Assembly: GCA_019633425.1 (NCBI GenBank)
Contig: WSUB01000001.1
Location: forward strand, 868,001-932,000
Direction: 5' to 3'
DNA from: Tulasnella sp. 424
Taxonomy: Eukaryota; Basidiomycota; Agaricomycetes; Cantharellales; Tulasnellaceae
DNA: 64,000 nt
Part shown: in pieces, positions 45,457 to 55,206 of the stretch
Layout of the letters: each line of letters opens with the position of its first letter
Position numbering within the stretch: position 1 is the first letter of the stretch
The notes under the pieces: generated by a model
What the model was told of the DNA's origin: nothing
The model's input: only the letters and a program-made list of their open reading frames with translations
The model's database searches: none
Made by a program: the position numbers and the translations under genes

Positions 45457-46501
45457 ATGTCCAAGCGGAAGATCGGCGACGACGCGACTGGTGATGAAGC
45501 CAATAGATCTTCAACAGGAAAATCAAGTCGCCGAAAGCTGGAGGAACCGTCGCCCTTGGTGCCAGTTACCCCTTCCGAAGCTGGACCGGCTGCAGACACG
45601 GCGCCTGAATTTCTCCAAGTGTCGTCATCGGAATACCGAAATAAATTCGGACTGAACCTCCCCGGAGCGGACGTGTTCTATCAACCGGACGTGCGTGTGA
45701 GAGACGGAAATACAGGCCCTTCCTAACCAAGATAAATTGGATAGCTGGTGGACTCGAATACTGCCACGCAATGGTATACCGACCTCTTGGCGTTAGATAC
45801 ATGTGAGCCCCAGGCTACCGTAGCATCCGTTTCCGATTCTCAAGCAATTGAGCAGGGTACCGGCCGATTCTCAAAGTGTATGGGAAGACGATCACTCAAA
45901 GTCGCGCGATTGCTGGTGAGGCTGGTTACCTTCGCGCGCGCAAAATCCGCTGTCGTGCTCACCGACCATCAGCGTACTCCACTACGCCATCTCTAACTAT
46001 GAAATACTCTGGTCAGACCGTTGACATGCACTACCCTTATCCTCCGATCCTACAAGAGATCCAAAAAGCTGTCGAAGATGAGCTTGGGGTGTCCTTTAAT
46101 CATGTAATGCTGAACCGATACGACGACGGCAGTGTGTATATCGGAAAGCACAGTGACAACCTTGAAAACAAGGCAAGTAAATTCGAGACGGATACTCCGG
46201 TACGCAGCTCTGAAATGCATACGATAGGTCATTGCCAGCTTAAGCCTAGGTGCGGAGAGGACATTTATCATGAGTCCCCGTAAGGGATTCAACGCCGAAA
46301 AAAAGAAATGGGTACTTGCAAATGGAAGCCTTCTAGTCATGCAGGGCGATACCCAACGAAATTGGAAGGTAATGGCATCTTTGAAGCTCAATAAACGTAG
46401 CTGACAGAGTTGACATTCGATCCCAGCATGAGATTCCTAAGGAGCTTAAAGTAACGCAAGGACGTATATCCTTGACCTTCCGCCAGCTAGTCTATGATTA
46501 A
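45457..46501 (+). CDS. AlkB-family 2-oxoglutarate/Fe(II) dioxygenase (ALKBH2/3-like)
   Basis: Exons 45457-45690, 45745-45802, 45856-45915, 45973-46172, 46228-46368 and 46427-46501; 255 aa. A basic N-terminus precedes the nucleotide-recognition part (WYRPILKVYGKTITQSRAIA) and the catalytic core. The core has NRYDDGSVYIGKHSDN with the Fe(II) HxD motif, SLGAERTFIMSPRK, MQGDTQRNWKHEIPK with the distal His, and the 2-oxoglutarate-binding RISLTFRQ. This is the ALKBH2/3 pattern of direct repair of alkylated DNA or RNA bases. All catalytic residues are present. The fourth intron is GC-AG. Confidence 0.93.
46173..46227 (+). other. GC-AG intron in AlkB-family gene
   Basis: Donor AAG|GCAAGT and acceptor ACGATAG|GTC join ENK to VIASLSLG in frame. 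The donor again matches the strong GC-donor consensus. Confidence 0.85.
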
Positions 46502-47214
46502 TATTGATACACTGCTTTTGCATGACCGGCTCAAGGAACAAACGGTTACGCCTCTCCAGGGAGGTAGCTCACCCACTTGCTGCAGTGTTTGATTCGGTTC
46601 GCTTGGCGCTAAGAATCAAGAAACGATTGTAAATGAGATGGGCTACTGTTTGGACTCTGAGACAGTTGCAAAGAGTCCCAATCGTGCTTATGCCCCTCGA
46701 ACAAGTGTAAATCGCCTGAACCCAAAGCCGCGCGGAAGCTCAAAGAGCACAGCAGGTGTGTATCGATGACACTGAAGCATTCGACGATCAAAATCACACA
46801 GAGGTGGGTTGTAGATGTGTTGGAATTGGGAAGCGGAAGCACTTTGAGGGTAAAGTGTGGCTCGGCAGCTTCCAAGAATAGTAATCCCAGTGCTCGCGGC
46901 CCGTTTCGTCAGCAGCACTTCATAAAGCCTCAGCGAGGATGCATGCTGCGAGAGCCGAGTTGGGCCACAAGGGTGACGACTGCGCGGTCGGTATGTAGTC
47001 GTATGCGTGGAAAGCCGAGTTTGACCGCTGTGCGCGTTCGTGCGGCCGGCTCCCGAAGTGACGCGTCAACACTGCCGGCGGGGTGCCTTACGCCTGTTCA
47101 AATAGCCCCGCATCTCGCACTGAACGTAGCCAAGCAAACACCAGAAGACCTCAAAGGCTCCTCTCCAAGCGTACCCTCCAGCACCTTTCTTTTCTAAAAA
47201 CAGTTCAATAATCC
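46502..47214. other. Intergenic, no supported gene
   Basis: 713 bp between the AlkB-family stop and the next plus-strand start. Frames up to 144 codons exist, but they show no motif or splice structure. Confidence 0.5.
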
Positions 47215-47714
47215 ATGTGGAGTCACGGCCAGTGGCAGACCTTCTACCACCAAAACCAGCCTTTACATAACCACAACCACGCCCATTACTGGGACCACTA
47301 CAGTCGGCACATGCGTCGAGGTTTCTCCCGCGGACCCAGCCGGATCCTTTGGTTCACCCTGGGTGCTGTCTCTGTTGCTTGGTATATGAAGGGCAAGGAG
47401 AGGCGCGCCGAGTGGGATCAGATGATGACGGAACGTCAACAGATGTGGCATAGAAGGATGCATGAGGTCGGACAAAGAGCAGAGACCACTGTAAGTTTAC
47501 GCTGAAAATGATGGGTTAAGGGTGAAACGACTGACCTCGAACCATAGGCCACACAAGCTGCTGACAGCAGTCTCGAATCAGCTATCGCATCGCTAGAGTC
47601 TCTCAAAGCCGTAAGTTAATTCAATTGTGACTATTCTTTCTTGCACGTACTGACGCTTAGCCTCATCTTTAGAAACTGGAGGAGCGACGTAATAACTCGG
47701 GCTCGGGACAGTAG
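47215..47714 (+). CDS. Small single-pass membrane protein, unknown function
   Basis: Exons 47215-47490, 47548-47610 and 47673-47714; 126 aa. The N-terminus is His/Tyr/Trp-rich (YHQNQPLHNHNHAHYWDHYS). One membrane segment follows (ILWFTLGAVSVAWYM, residues ~44-58), then a charged amphipathic coiled coil rich in Arg, Glu and Met. The topology looks like a small organelle-membrane anchor. I do not recognise the family. The intron phases and a conserved-looking helical tail support it as real. It lies upstream of ISY1 on the same strand. Confidence 0.72.
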
Positions 47715-47950
47715 ATATATCGCTGGATCTCGGACGATACCTATGTAATATATTCTTATCGAGCCTCTAAATCCCCATGTGCATGTTATGAATTTTCGCG
47801 AACGAGACTATTTGAGCGTGAAGAATCGTTGAAAGAACGACAAGTTGAGTGCAGAACTGAAAAAGGTTTGCGCTGCATGAGACGCCCGAACCGCGGGATA
47901 TTCGACGCAACACCCCAAGTTTCAATCCCAACCACCTTACTCGCACAAAG

Positions 47951-49251
47951 ATGGTACGCGTTCCCGAGACCTGGAACACCCGACCAACTCACTGACGGAA
48001 TCCAATTCAATAGGCTCGTAATGAAGAGAAGGCGCAGTACGTGCTACCGCTCTTGCAATGACATTGCCCAGTCGTAACTAAACCTCTGGGTGCTCTTTAA
48101 AAGGTCGATGTTATATCGCTTCCGAGAGGCGCAGGCCGCCGAACTCGGCATGTCTCGGAAAAGTGACCGTCGGCCACGCGTCGCTTCTTCGTGCAAGTCG
48201 TTGAGGGAATGCGAGAGGTGGCGAGGAGAGATATTGAGAGAGATTTCGAGGAAGGTTTCTAAGATCCAAGATGGTATGGTTTTCCTCTGAATGTTACGAG
48301 GTGTTCGAATGTGGCAGGATGCTGAACGGACCTTTTTTCGTGAACCCATTTTCCCTGGTTTAGCTGGTCTCACCGATTATGAAGTCCGTGACCTGAATGA
48401 CGAAATCAATAAACTCATGCGGGAGAAACGGCATTGGGAGAATCAAATCGTCGCTCTTGGAGGTGTTAATTTCAAGCGGTCCACGGCTATGCTTGACGAA
48501 GACGGGAAAGAGGTTCCTGGAACTCGAGGATACAAGTAAGCCTCTTGAAATATCCCCGAGAGGTTGAACTGGGCATTGACCTGGCGTTTGGCTCATAGAT
48601 ATTTCGGCCGTGCAAAGGAGTTACCCGGAGTCCGTGAACTATTCCAAAAGAGCAGTAAGTTTTGCTGAGCTATTTTTGACGTCTGGGTGAACATTGCCTT
48701 TATTGACAATGCGGTACCTGTACGCTTTTAGCTGAGGTCTCAGAAGAGGACCAGTCCTTTACGTTCTACAAAAAATTCCTTAACCAAGGCCCCGATTATT
48801 ACGGTGATCTTGACGAGAACGATGAAGCGTTGCTTCAGCGCGAAAAAGAGGCTGAGGAAGAAGGTTAGTTGCCTGTTTAGCGTTGAGGCATTTTAGTCAC
48901 CGGTCTCCACGTCCTGCAGCATGGGCCGACGCATACAAAAGCCTAGCTCAAGCCCTCGAGATACCTTTAGACAACGTTGAAGTTCCGCCAATACCTCGAC
49001 CTGACCCGAAAGCCCTCCTCGCCTCGGCAGCTGCTGGGCTCAGCATAACCGAAAACGGCTCGACGGTGGACGGAGATGGTGATGCAGCGATGAACGGAGA
49101 GAAGAAACCTGTGGTCCCACCAGCATTAGCTTTCTTAACTGCCGATGAGCTTGCTGCTCCGGTGATGCCGACAAAGGCAGAGATGGAGCAGGTTTTGCTG
49201 GAAATACGGAAAAAGGCACTGCTGGAGGAGTACCTTGGGAAGGAGGGATAG
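47951..49251 (+). CDS. ISY1: Pre-mRNA-splicing factor ISY1
   Basis: Seven exons: 47951-47953, 48014-48036, 48104-48273, 48364-48535, 48599-48654, 48732-48863, 48920-49251; 295 aa. The mature N-terminus reads MARNEEKAQSMLYRFREAQA, the hallmark of ISY1, but needs three exons of 3, 23 and 170 nt. Further blocks: RGEILREISRKVSKIQDAGL, EINKLMREKRHWENQIVALG, RGYKYFGRAKELPGVRELF and YYGDLDENDEALLQ. ISY1 is part of the Prp19-associated complex and supports the first catalytic step of splicing. The family's usual acidic middle and Ala-rich C-terminal part are present. Confidence 0.96.
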
Positions 49252-50233
49252 GCTTACGTGTTGCCTTTCGGTGTACGTTCGAGTGTTGCATTCTCTAGTG
49301 TAAGCGTTCCAGAATATCAAACTGCCTTGCCAAACTGCGTGGATTATCGGGGAGTCAACAAACCACCAAACTTTGTGAAACAAGGGGATAGTCTACTTTT
49401 GCTTCCACTATACTACAAATGGACCAAAACTCCGTCACGAGTTTCTCCTTTTGGAAACAGCAAAGGCTTGCCGCATCCCTTTCTTGGGAGGTGTGAAACC
49501 CTTAGGTGTACGGGCAACGTGCCTCGAGCGAGGCCGCGGTCGTCGAATTACAATGCGTCAACTTTTTGAAGGCCTTACAGGGGTTAATCGGTAGACGAAA
49601 AGGGTCGATTAACGCTGAATCGGGAAGGACACCATACCATTGGATGAGACTTTGGATGACCGCACTTTTTTCATTCGCCGTCGCCGCTTCTCATGCCCAA
49701 CACGCAGCTCCAGCGCGTCTGGCACTTGAAATACGGGGGTGAGGCTATGCGCCCGAGTCTCCTGAATCGAGACCACATCGCTCCAAGGGGTTACATCGAC
49801 AAACTCAAACTAGTTTGTGGTGCAGTGGAGCGGAGGGGAGCCTACCCAAAGAGATGGATGCAGGGTCTGGATTCATCCCGACTCATCCACGAGGATTTCG
49901 AGGACCCCGTAGTAGTCGCCTGAATACACCAGAAACGCTGACATGGTGCTAGAAGCTCGTGTGTAATTTCCCAGAGGCTATGAAGAATACTGCCGGTCCG
50001 GAGGGGCTTAGCTCTAAGCTTCACCGAAAGAAAGGGGTGGGATGACTGTGCCCCGGAGGTCCGTGCCTAGGTCCGAAATACGACGCATTTGACGACGAGT
50101 ACATAAAGACCCCACCAACTCTCAATCTCCGTCTCCATCCATCCAACAACTTTTCCTCTGCTACTCCCCCTCAATCTACCCTCAACCCTCTACCCTTTCC
50201 TCCCCTCCCTCCTCACAAACCCTCCAGTTCACA
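49252..50233. other. Intergenic, no supported gene
   Basis: 982 bp between ISY1 and the basic orphan. A strongly CT-rich stretch (about 50120-50222) directly before the ATG at 50234 looks like a highly expressed fungal leader. Confidence 0.5.
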
Positions 50234-51011
50234 ATGCTCGGATTTCTCAAGGCCAGCTGGGATCATGTGAGTGGTGCTAGTGTGTATTATCCTCAGTCGT
50301 GACCTTTTCACTAACGATTACTCGCTTTTTTCTTAGCTCCCAAAGCCTCCAAGGCTACCTCCATCTCTCTTCTCTCTCAAGGCACGACGAGCATGGCTCA
50401 ACGTCCGTCCAGAATTCACATACGGCGACGAACGCGACAAGCTTCAACGGCAGAACACCCGTCGAGCCCAGAAGCAACTAGCCAAAGACGAAGCTTGGGC
50501 TCGTGCTCACAAGAAGAGGCAAGCTCGTGCAGACAAGAAGGCTAAAGCTGCTGTTCAAAAGGCAGCAAACGCACGGGCGAAGAAAGCGCAGAAGAGCGGC
50601 TTCAAGCCACTGGCCGAATCCAAACAAGCCAACCTTCCCTCTCGATCCCAGTCAATGCGCACCCCAGCCACCGTCAACGGATGGGCCGCACTGCAGGTCA
50701 GTGCTACCCCAGCAACCACTTCGAAGCGGCCTGGTGTCGTCCGATCTCCATCGGCTCCAGTACCGAGAACGGCACCGAAACCTGTTGCATCGGGTCACGG
50801 TTCCCGACCCGGCCGACCGGGCATGCCTGCTCCCCGTCCCACCCAGCAGGTCGTCTATCGAGTTCAGCCACGGCCAGCAGTCGCTCAGCCTAAGCGATCC
50901 GCTACGCAGCCGGTGCCTCAACAGCGTGTGGCGGTGAAACAGCAACCAGCTCCTGCCAAGCCTGTCGTCGTACGGTCTGCAACCATGCCGGTTCCCAAAC
51001 GGCGATCGTAA
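50234..51011 (+). CDS. Highly basic Ala/Lys/Pro-rich protein, unknown function
   Basis: Exons 50234-50266 and 50337-51011; 235 aa. A short first exon (MLGFLKASWDH) joins a long second exon. The N-terminal half is a charged helix (DKLQRQNTRRAQKQLAKDEA, then repeated AHKKRQARADKKAKAA). The C-terminal half is Pro/Val/Arg-rich and disordered (APVPRTAPKPVASGHG). Predicted charge is strongly positive, which suggests nucleic-acid or membrane-surface binding. There is no known domain and no signal peptide. A CT-rich leader supports expression. Confidence 0.62.
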
Positions 51012-51591
51012 TCATCGCGGGCGATGATGGACTTCCCTCTTTTCGTTTTCGTTTCTTCCTCTTTTGCTTTTTGGATAATGTATTGCGTAAATCGATTTAT
51101 TCTTTCTCGTTTCATTTGCGTCATATCGGCGCATCGCTTCGTTTTCTCTTTACATTAAAACCTTTCTGCGGACTGGCTTTTTTCCCACCCAGTCGCGCCA
51201 CTCAAGGATAAAGTTTACGATCCGTCATTCACCTCCCACTTTCACATTTCATTTTTTGGGCACTTCACACTTTGTATCACGTACATTTTTGGGTTATCCT
51301 TCTCCCTTTCACTTCCCTCATTGCCGTTTCCGTCAATCAGTCGTCATCATTCCCTAATATACCCTAGACACCGGATAGGAATTTCATCCAGAGATGCTCC
51401 TTCGTTCTCTTGACGAAGTCATACAAGCTGTGTGATCGGACAACGATACGAGAAGTAGATTCAGATGACTCTTCGCGACAAGCTTGGAATTGAAACCTTT
51501 TCCATCTTCTTGTGCGGGGTAGATGAATCCCCATTGGGTAATATCGGTAGCGAATGGCTTGTTGATGAACGTGAATGTTCACCGTTACCAT
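51012..51591. other. Intergenic with a decayed repeat copy
   Basis: Convergent 3' ends of the basic orphan and the Lys-rich gene. Positions about 51450-51591 contain a third, non-coding copy of the repeat that encodes the C-terminus of the Lys-rich protein. Confidence 0.7.
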
Positions 51592-51840
51592 TTATCGCGA
51601 GGTGGAAGATGAACTGGAGAAATCAAGTCTTTTGACGGCCCTCTTCTTGGGCGGCAAAGATGAATCTCCATTGGGTGGTGTCGGTAGTGAACGGCTTGTT
51701 GATGACTGTGGATGTTCACCGGTACGTTCGTCGCGAGGTTGAGTATTAACCGAGAGATCAAGTGGTTTGGTGACCTTTTTGGGCGGGGGAGATGGATCTC
51801 CATAGGGCAATGTCCATGGCGAATTGCCTATAGATGGACG
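51450..51840 (-). repeat. Three-copy ~135-bp tandem repeat, last copy beyond the stop
   Basis: Related units are centred near 51787, 51656 and 51518. Shared minus-strand strings include CCAATGGAGATTCATCT (copy 2), CCAATGGGGATTCATCT (copy 3), and CTATGGAGATCCATCT (copy 1). Spacing is about 132-138 bp. The first two copies are coding; the third is downstream of the stop. Confidence 0.85.
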
Positions 51841-53009
51841 TCCAGCATTGCGTTGTTCTACGGTAGGCCATTCTTGCCGCATGGGTGAATCGATGTGTCC
51901 AGAATGCGGAGGGAATGGTGGGGGGCGGAACCGGAAGCCATCGGGTTTGGGCCGTCTAGCTCTATAAATTGCCGATTTGGAAGGTTTAGGGGGCAATCCC
52001 ATGTCTGATTTTCGGGGTGGCCGCGATGGTGGGATTCCAGACCACTCGTCCCCGTCGACGTCGTCCCCCGCTCGGCCTTGACCTTTATCATTGTCGCCAC
52101 CACCGTCCACACCAGCCTGCGGTTCGGACTTTTTGTCCTGTTCCTCTGAAGCCGGTTTCTGCTTCTTTTTCTTTTTCTTTCGTTTCTTCTTCTCGCGGAC
52201 GGCGGGTGGTAACGCTTCCGGTGCAGCCGCAGGTGCGTCGGTCCTCTCGGGCATTAAGCCATTTCGTTCCTCCCTGGACCCGTTATCCGACATTTCTGGG
52301 ACACCGCCTTTCTCCAGTTCTTGGCGTGATGCGCTTGTTTCGGCCATTGGGACCGAACTCGAGGGTCCAACTGCTGCTGAGGGTAGTAGCGCCACATCAT
52401 TTTCCGGAGGAGCCGCCGTCCCCAATGACGGATCCAAACGCTTCTTATCCTTCTTCTTTTTCTTCTTTTTGCGCTTGGTGGTAGGTTCAGTTGGCTCAAA
52501 TGCTAGAAGAGCAGATGTGCCGTCGAGTTTGGGTTTCTTGCTGACCGACTGCGATTTGCTCTCCTCGTGATCTTCATCTTCCCCAGCAGTTTGTGTCGCT
52601 TTTCCTTTCCCGTTCGCCCCAACCATATCATCCGCTTTGCGCTTCGTCCCGGCCAGTTTGTGCTTCAACTTGTATACTTCCTTAGCTGTTAATGCAGTTG
52701 GTGGCTCTGCACCAACTCCTATTCTGTGAAAAATGGGTGACGGCGTCAACTATCAGGTCATCCTCTCGCCGCCGAAAAGGGTGTTCATGAGACACACCGA
52801 GCAGGCCTGAAAGCCATTTTCTCAAACTCCTGATTGCTCATTCGAAGCTTCTCATCAGCAGCAAGGACAGCTGCAGAGGGAGGTTGTAACCAAGATGAAA
52901 CTGTGTCGTACGCGTCCGAGAGGGCCATGTTGATCAGGTTTTGAATCTGATCCGCGTCGAGGGCCTTTTGCGACGAAGAGGCGCTCGCCTCTTGAACGTC
53001 TCCGGCCAT
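51592..53009 (-). CDS. Lys-rich disordered protein, weak DUF3245 resemblance
   Basis: Exons 52798-53009 and 51592-52723 (minus); 447 aa. The N-terminal ~90 residues look globular (LINMALSDAYDTVSSWLQPP, EKMAFRPARIGVGAEPP). The SW-L-PP and R-(I/L)-G-(V/L)-GA pattern is reminiscent of fungal DUF3245 proteins; this is a tentative match. The rest is disordered, with Lys runs of up to about eight residues (TTKRKKKKKKKDKK, EKKKRKKKKKKQK) that look like nucleolar or nuclear localisation signals. The C-terminus holds two copies of a ~45-residue Pro/Ser repeat, and a third copy is cut off by the stop. A nuclear or ribosome-biogenesis role is a guess. Confidence 0.78.
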
Positions 53010-53280
53010 GATGGAATGGTATGTATGGAGTTTGCGCCCGGCTCGTTGACTTGAACGTGTTTTTATGGAGGGGGTTAAAATTGGGGGGAAGCCACCCAGG
53101 GAACGATGTTGGTCAAACAAAGTCAAACGAACGCCACTCCAAGTGTTCAAAAGGTCCGTAAAGTGTATTATGTAACAGATAAGTCATACAAATAGAAGAA
53201 AAGAATGAAAATGAACTCCATTGATACAAGTGTCTCTGATGATGTCGTTCCAGTCATTAGAGGATCGTCAAAGTTATGCT

Positions 53281-54065
53281 TTAGTTGGCCTCGCGCTTGG
53301 CCATCACACGAGACCAGCGACGGCGCTCAGGCTGAGCGACTTGTGCCTCGGCGGTATCGCGCTTGTAGTGGCTGGAATAAGGAGTAGCGCTTGGGTATGC
53401 AGAATCAGTCCAGGTGGTGGTGCTAGCGGTGTTGGCCTGAGTGGCGGTAGCCATGGCCTTGGCGAGGAACTATGATGAAGGGATGCGAGTTAGAAGAAAG
53501 ACCATCATGTATTGATGAGTGGATACTGACAGCGTCGAAAGTGTTCCCCTTTTTGGGAGCATTGGCGGCGAAGACCATACCCATGCCGCAATGGCCAACT
53601 TGCTCGCAGTGGACCCAGATGGGGTCAGTCTGTCGCAGCGATTACGGAGTGTAAGCGAAGAACCTCAGAGCCGAGACAGAAAGCTGGCTTACCGTTTGAA
53701 CTGTAACGTTGAAAACCGGGAACTCCGTGGCATCCATTGCCACCGGCATACTGTGGACCGAAGGAGAGGAATATTAGTAAGCCCCGAACGTGTACGGGAG
53801 AGTTAGAAGTCTCTGCTTACAATCCAGAGTCAAATCCACCAGCCAAAGGCGTGCAGGGATAGTCGAAAGAGCTCTGAGTGACGGTGTGGTTCTTGAACTG
53901 GAAGTGGAAGCTCAAAATGTCCCCGACGTCGGCTTTGACTTGATTGGGCGTGTAGACCAAGCCTGCAGCTCCGCCAACAGTGATGTCCCACACCTTTGGC
54001 TCTGCTGCAAAAACAGCGGGAGCAGAGGCGAGAATAAGAGAGGCGAGGATGGATTTGAAGAACAT
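53281..54065 (-). CDS. Secreted cupredoxin (extracellular blue-copper-like protein)
   Basis: Exons 53821-54065, 53693-53750, 53531-53629 and 53281-53469 (minus); 196 aa. A signal peptide (MFFKSILASLILASAPAVFA) precedes a single cupredoxin domain. It contains WDITVGGAAGLVYTPNQVKA, GDILSFHFQFKNHTVTQSSF (first His ligand), YPCTPLAGGFDSGFMPV, and the ligand loop WVHCEQVGHCGMGMVF. The tail is Thr/Ser-rich and then Arg-rich. Fungi secrete many such proteins with unknown electron-transfer or copper-binding roles. A TATA box lies 113 bp upstream, consistent with strong regulated expression. It diverges from noxA across about 1.1 kb. Confidence 0.92.
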
Positions 54066-55206
54066 TATAAACGTGAAAGGAGGATAGTAAGAAGGGTGTA
54101 GAGTACGAGGAGAGAGGGAGTGGATGAAGAAGAAGAAAATGTTGTAGTGAGTAGCTAAACACCTCACATACAGCACCTTTTATATGTTTAGATACACGCC
54201 CAAGTTGTGTGACTAAACGTTGCCCCAGTCCGAGATGGGCGAGGGGATTGCAGAAAGCGGTGTCCGCCGCGAGGCGCTGACATACGCTGACAGAGAGAAA
54301 GCGGCCCACTCTCGCCCTTGACCAGACCGTTCCGCGCCAAAACGGTCGAGCATTCACCATGAAGTCCAGGGGGAGGCGAGGTTCGCAAGCGAGCCCCACG
54401 GATAAGCTGCATGCGTTGGGAACCTCGGTTTGCCGGGCAGCAATTGGCCGTCGCCGGAATGGACGAAAAGGGCACGCAAGAAACGTGAAAGCTGCTGAAA
54501 AGCATGATTCAAGGCCTGTCAAGGCGAAATATGAGCGCTGTTGAAGGGACGAGCGTCAATCCAGAGTTCGAGCTGCTTGACGTTCGTCTCCATAGACGGT
54601 CGCGGCACAAGTGCACACAGCTAAGGCACCATGAGTTAAAGTTATCCTTCGATCTAGATTTAAAAATGTGTATCCCTCCTGCACCGATGAGTGCGTTAAG
54701 AGACTGATGACGGGCTTGGCTTCTATTCTTCGAAGATCTTGGGGGACAATTGAGCGGGACACGAGTTTCGATCCTGCAGACTTTTTACGATCCCCAGCAT
54801 GTCAACTAGAAGCAGAGAAGAGCGATCCCTAGAGTCACCGAATGTCTCAGGAACACTGTCACAGTCGCTGAAGCGCTGTCGGGGTGGTCGGGCGACGTAG
54901 TGATGGTAACGGCGTTCAGCTATCTCCGGTTCCGGCATTCTCAGCAAGTTATTCTGAGCTCACTGCCTCCCCTTTCTTTTTCCTTTGCTCTTGGACTCCC
55001 CCCCCCTCCCTCCTGCTTTTTTTTTTCTTCTTTCTTTGTAAGTCACCTTCAAGACTCTCTTCACCGTCCTGCGTGGCTAACGACTTGGATTTCTCTACAA
55101 GCTCTCAAACGCAAAGCAGGTCTTTGCCTTTTTCACTTTCGTTTTCGCCACCTCCAGTCCACGTCGCCTCTCGTTACCTTTTTTGCGCTCCCTCGCTCGC
55201 TTCTAG
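54066..55206. other. Divergent region between cupredoxin and noxA
   Basis: Holds both promoters. The 54955-55206 part is strongly CT-rich with long T and C runs (around 54997-55035), as expected for the noxA leader. A gtaagt near 55037 and later CAG acceptors could mark a leader intron. Confidence 0.55.
54178..54184 (-). promoter_or_regulatory. TATA box of the cupredoxin gene
   Basis: TATAAAA on the minus strand, 113 bp upstream of the ATG at 54065. Confidence 0.7.

Noticed and set aside
46766..47197. 144-codon plus-strand open frame before the small membrane protein gene
   Set aside because: No motif, antisense frames of similar length overlap it, and it ends at the promoter of the next gene.
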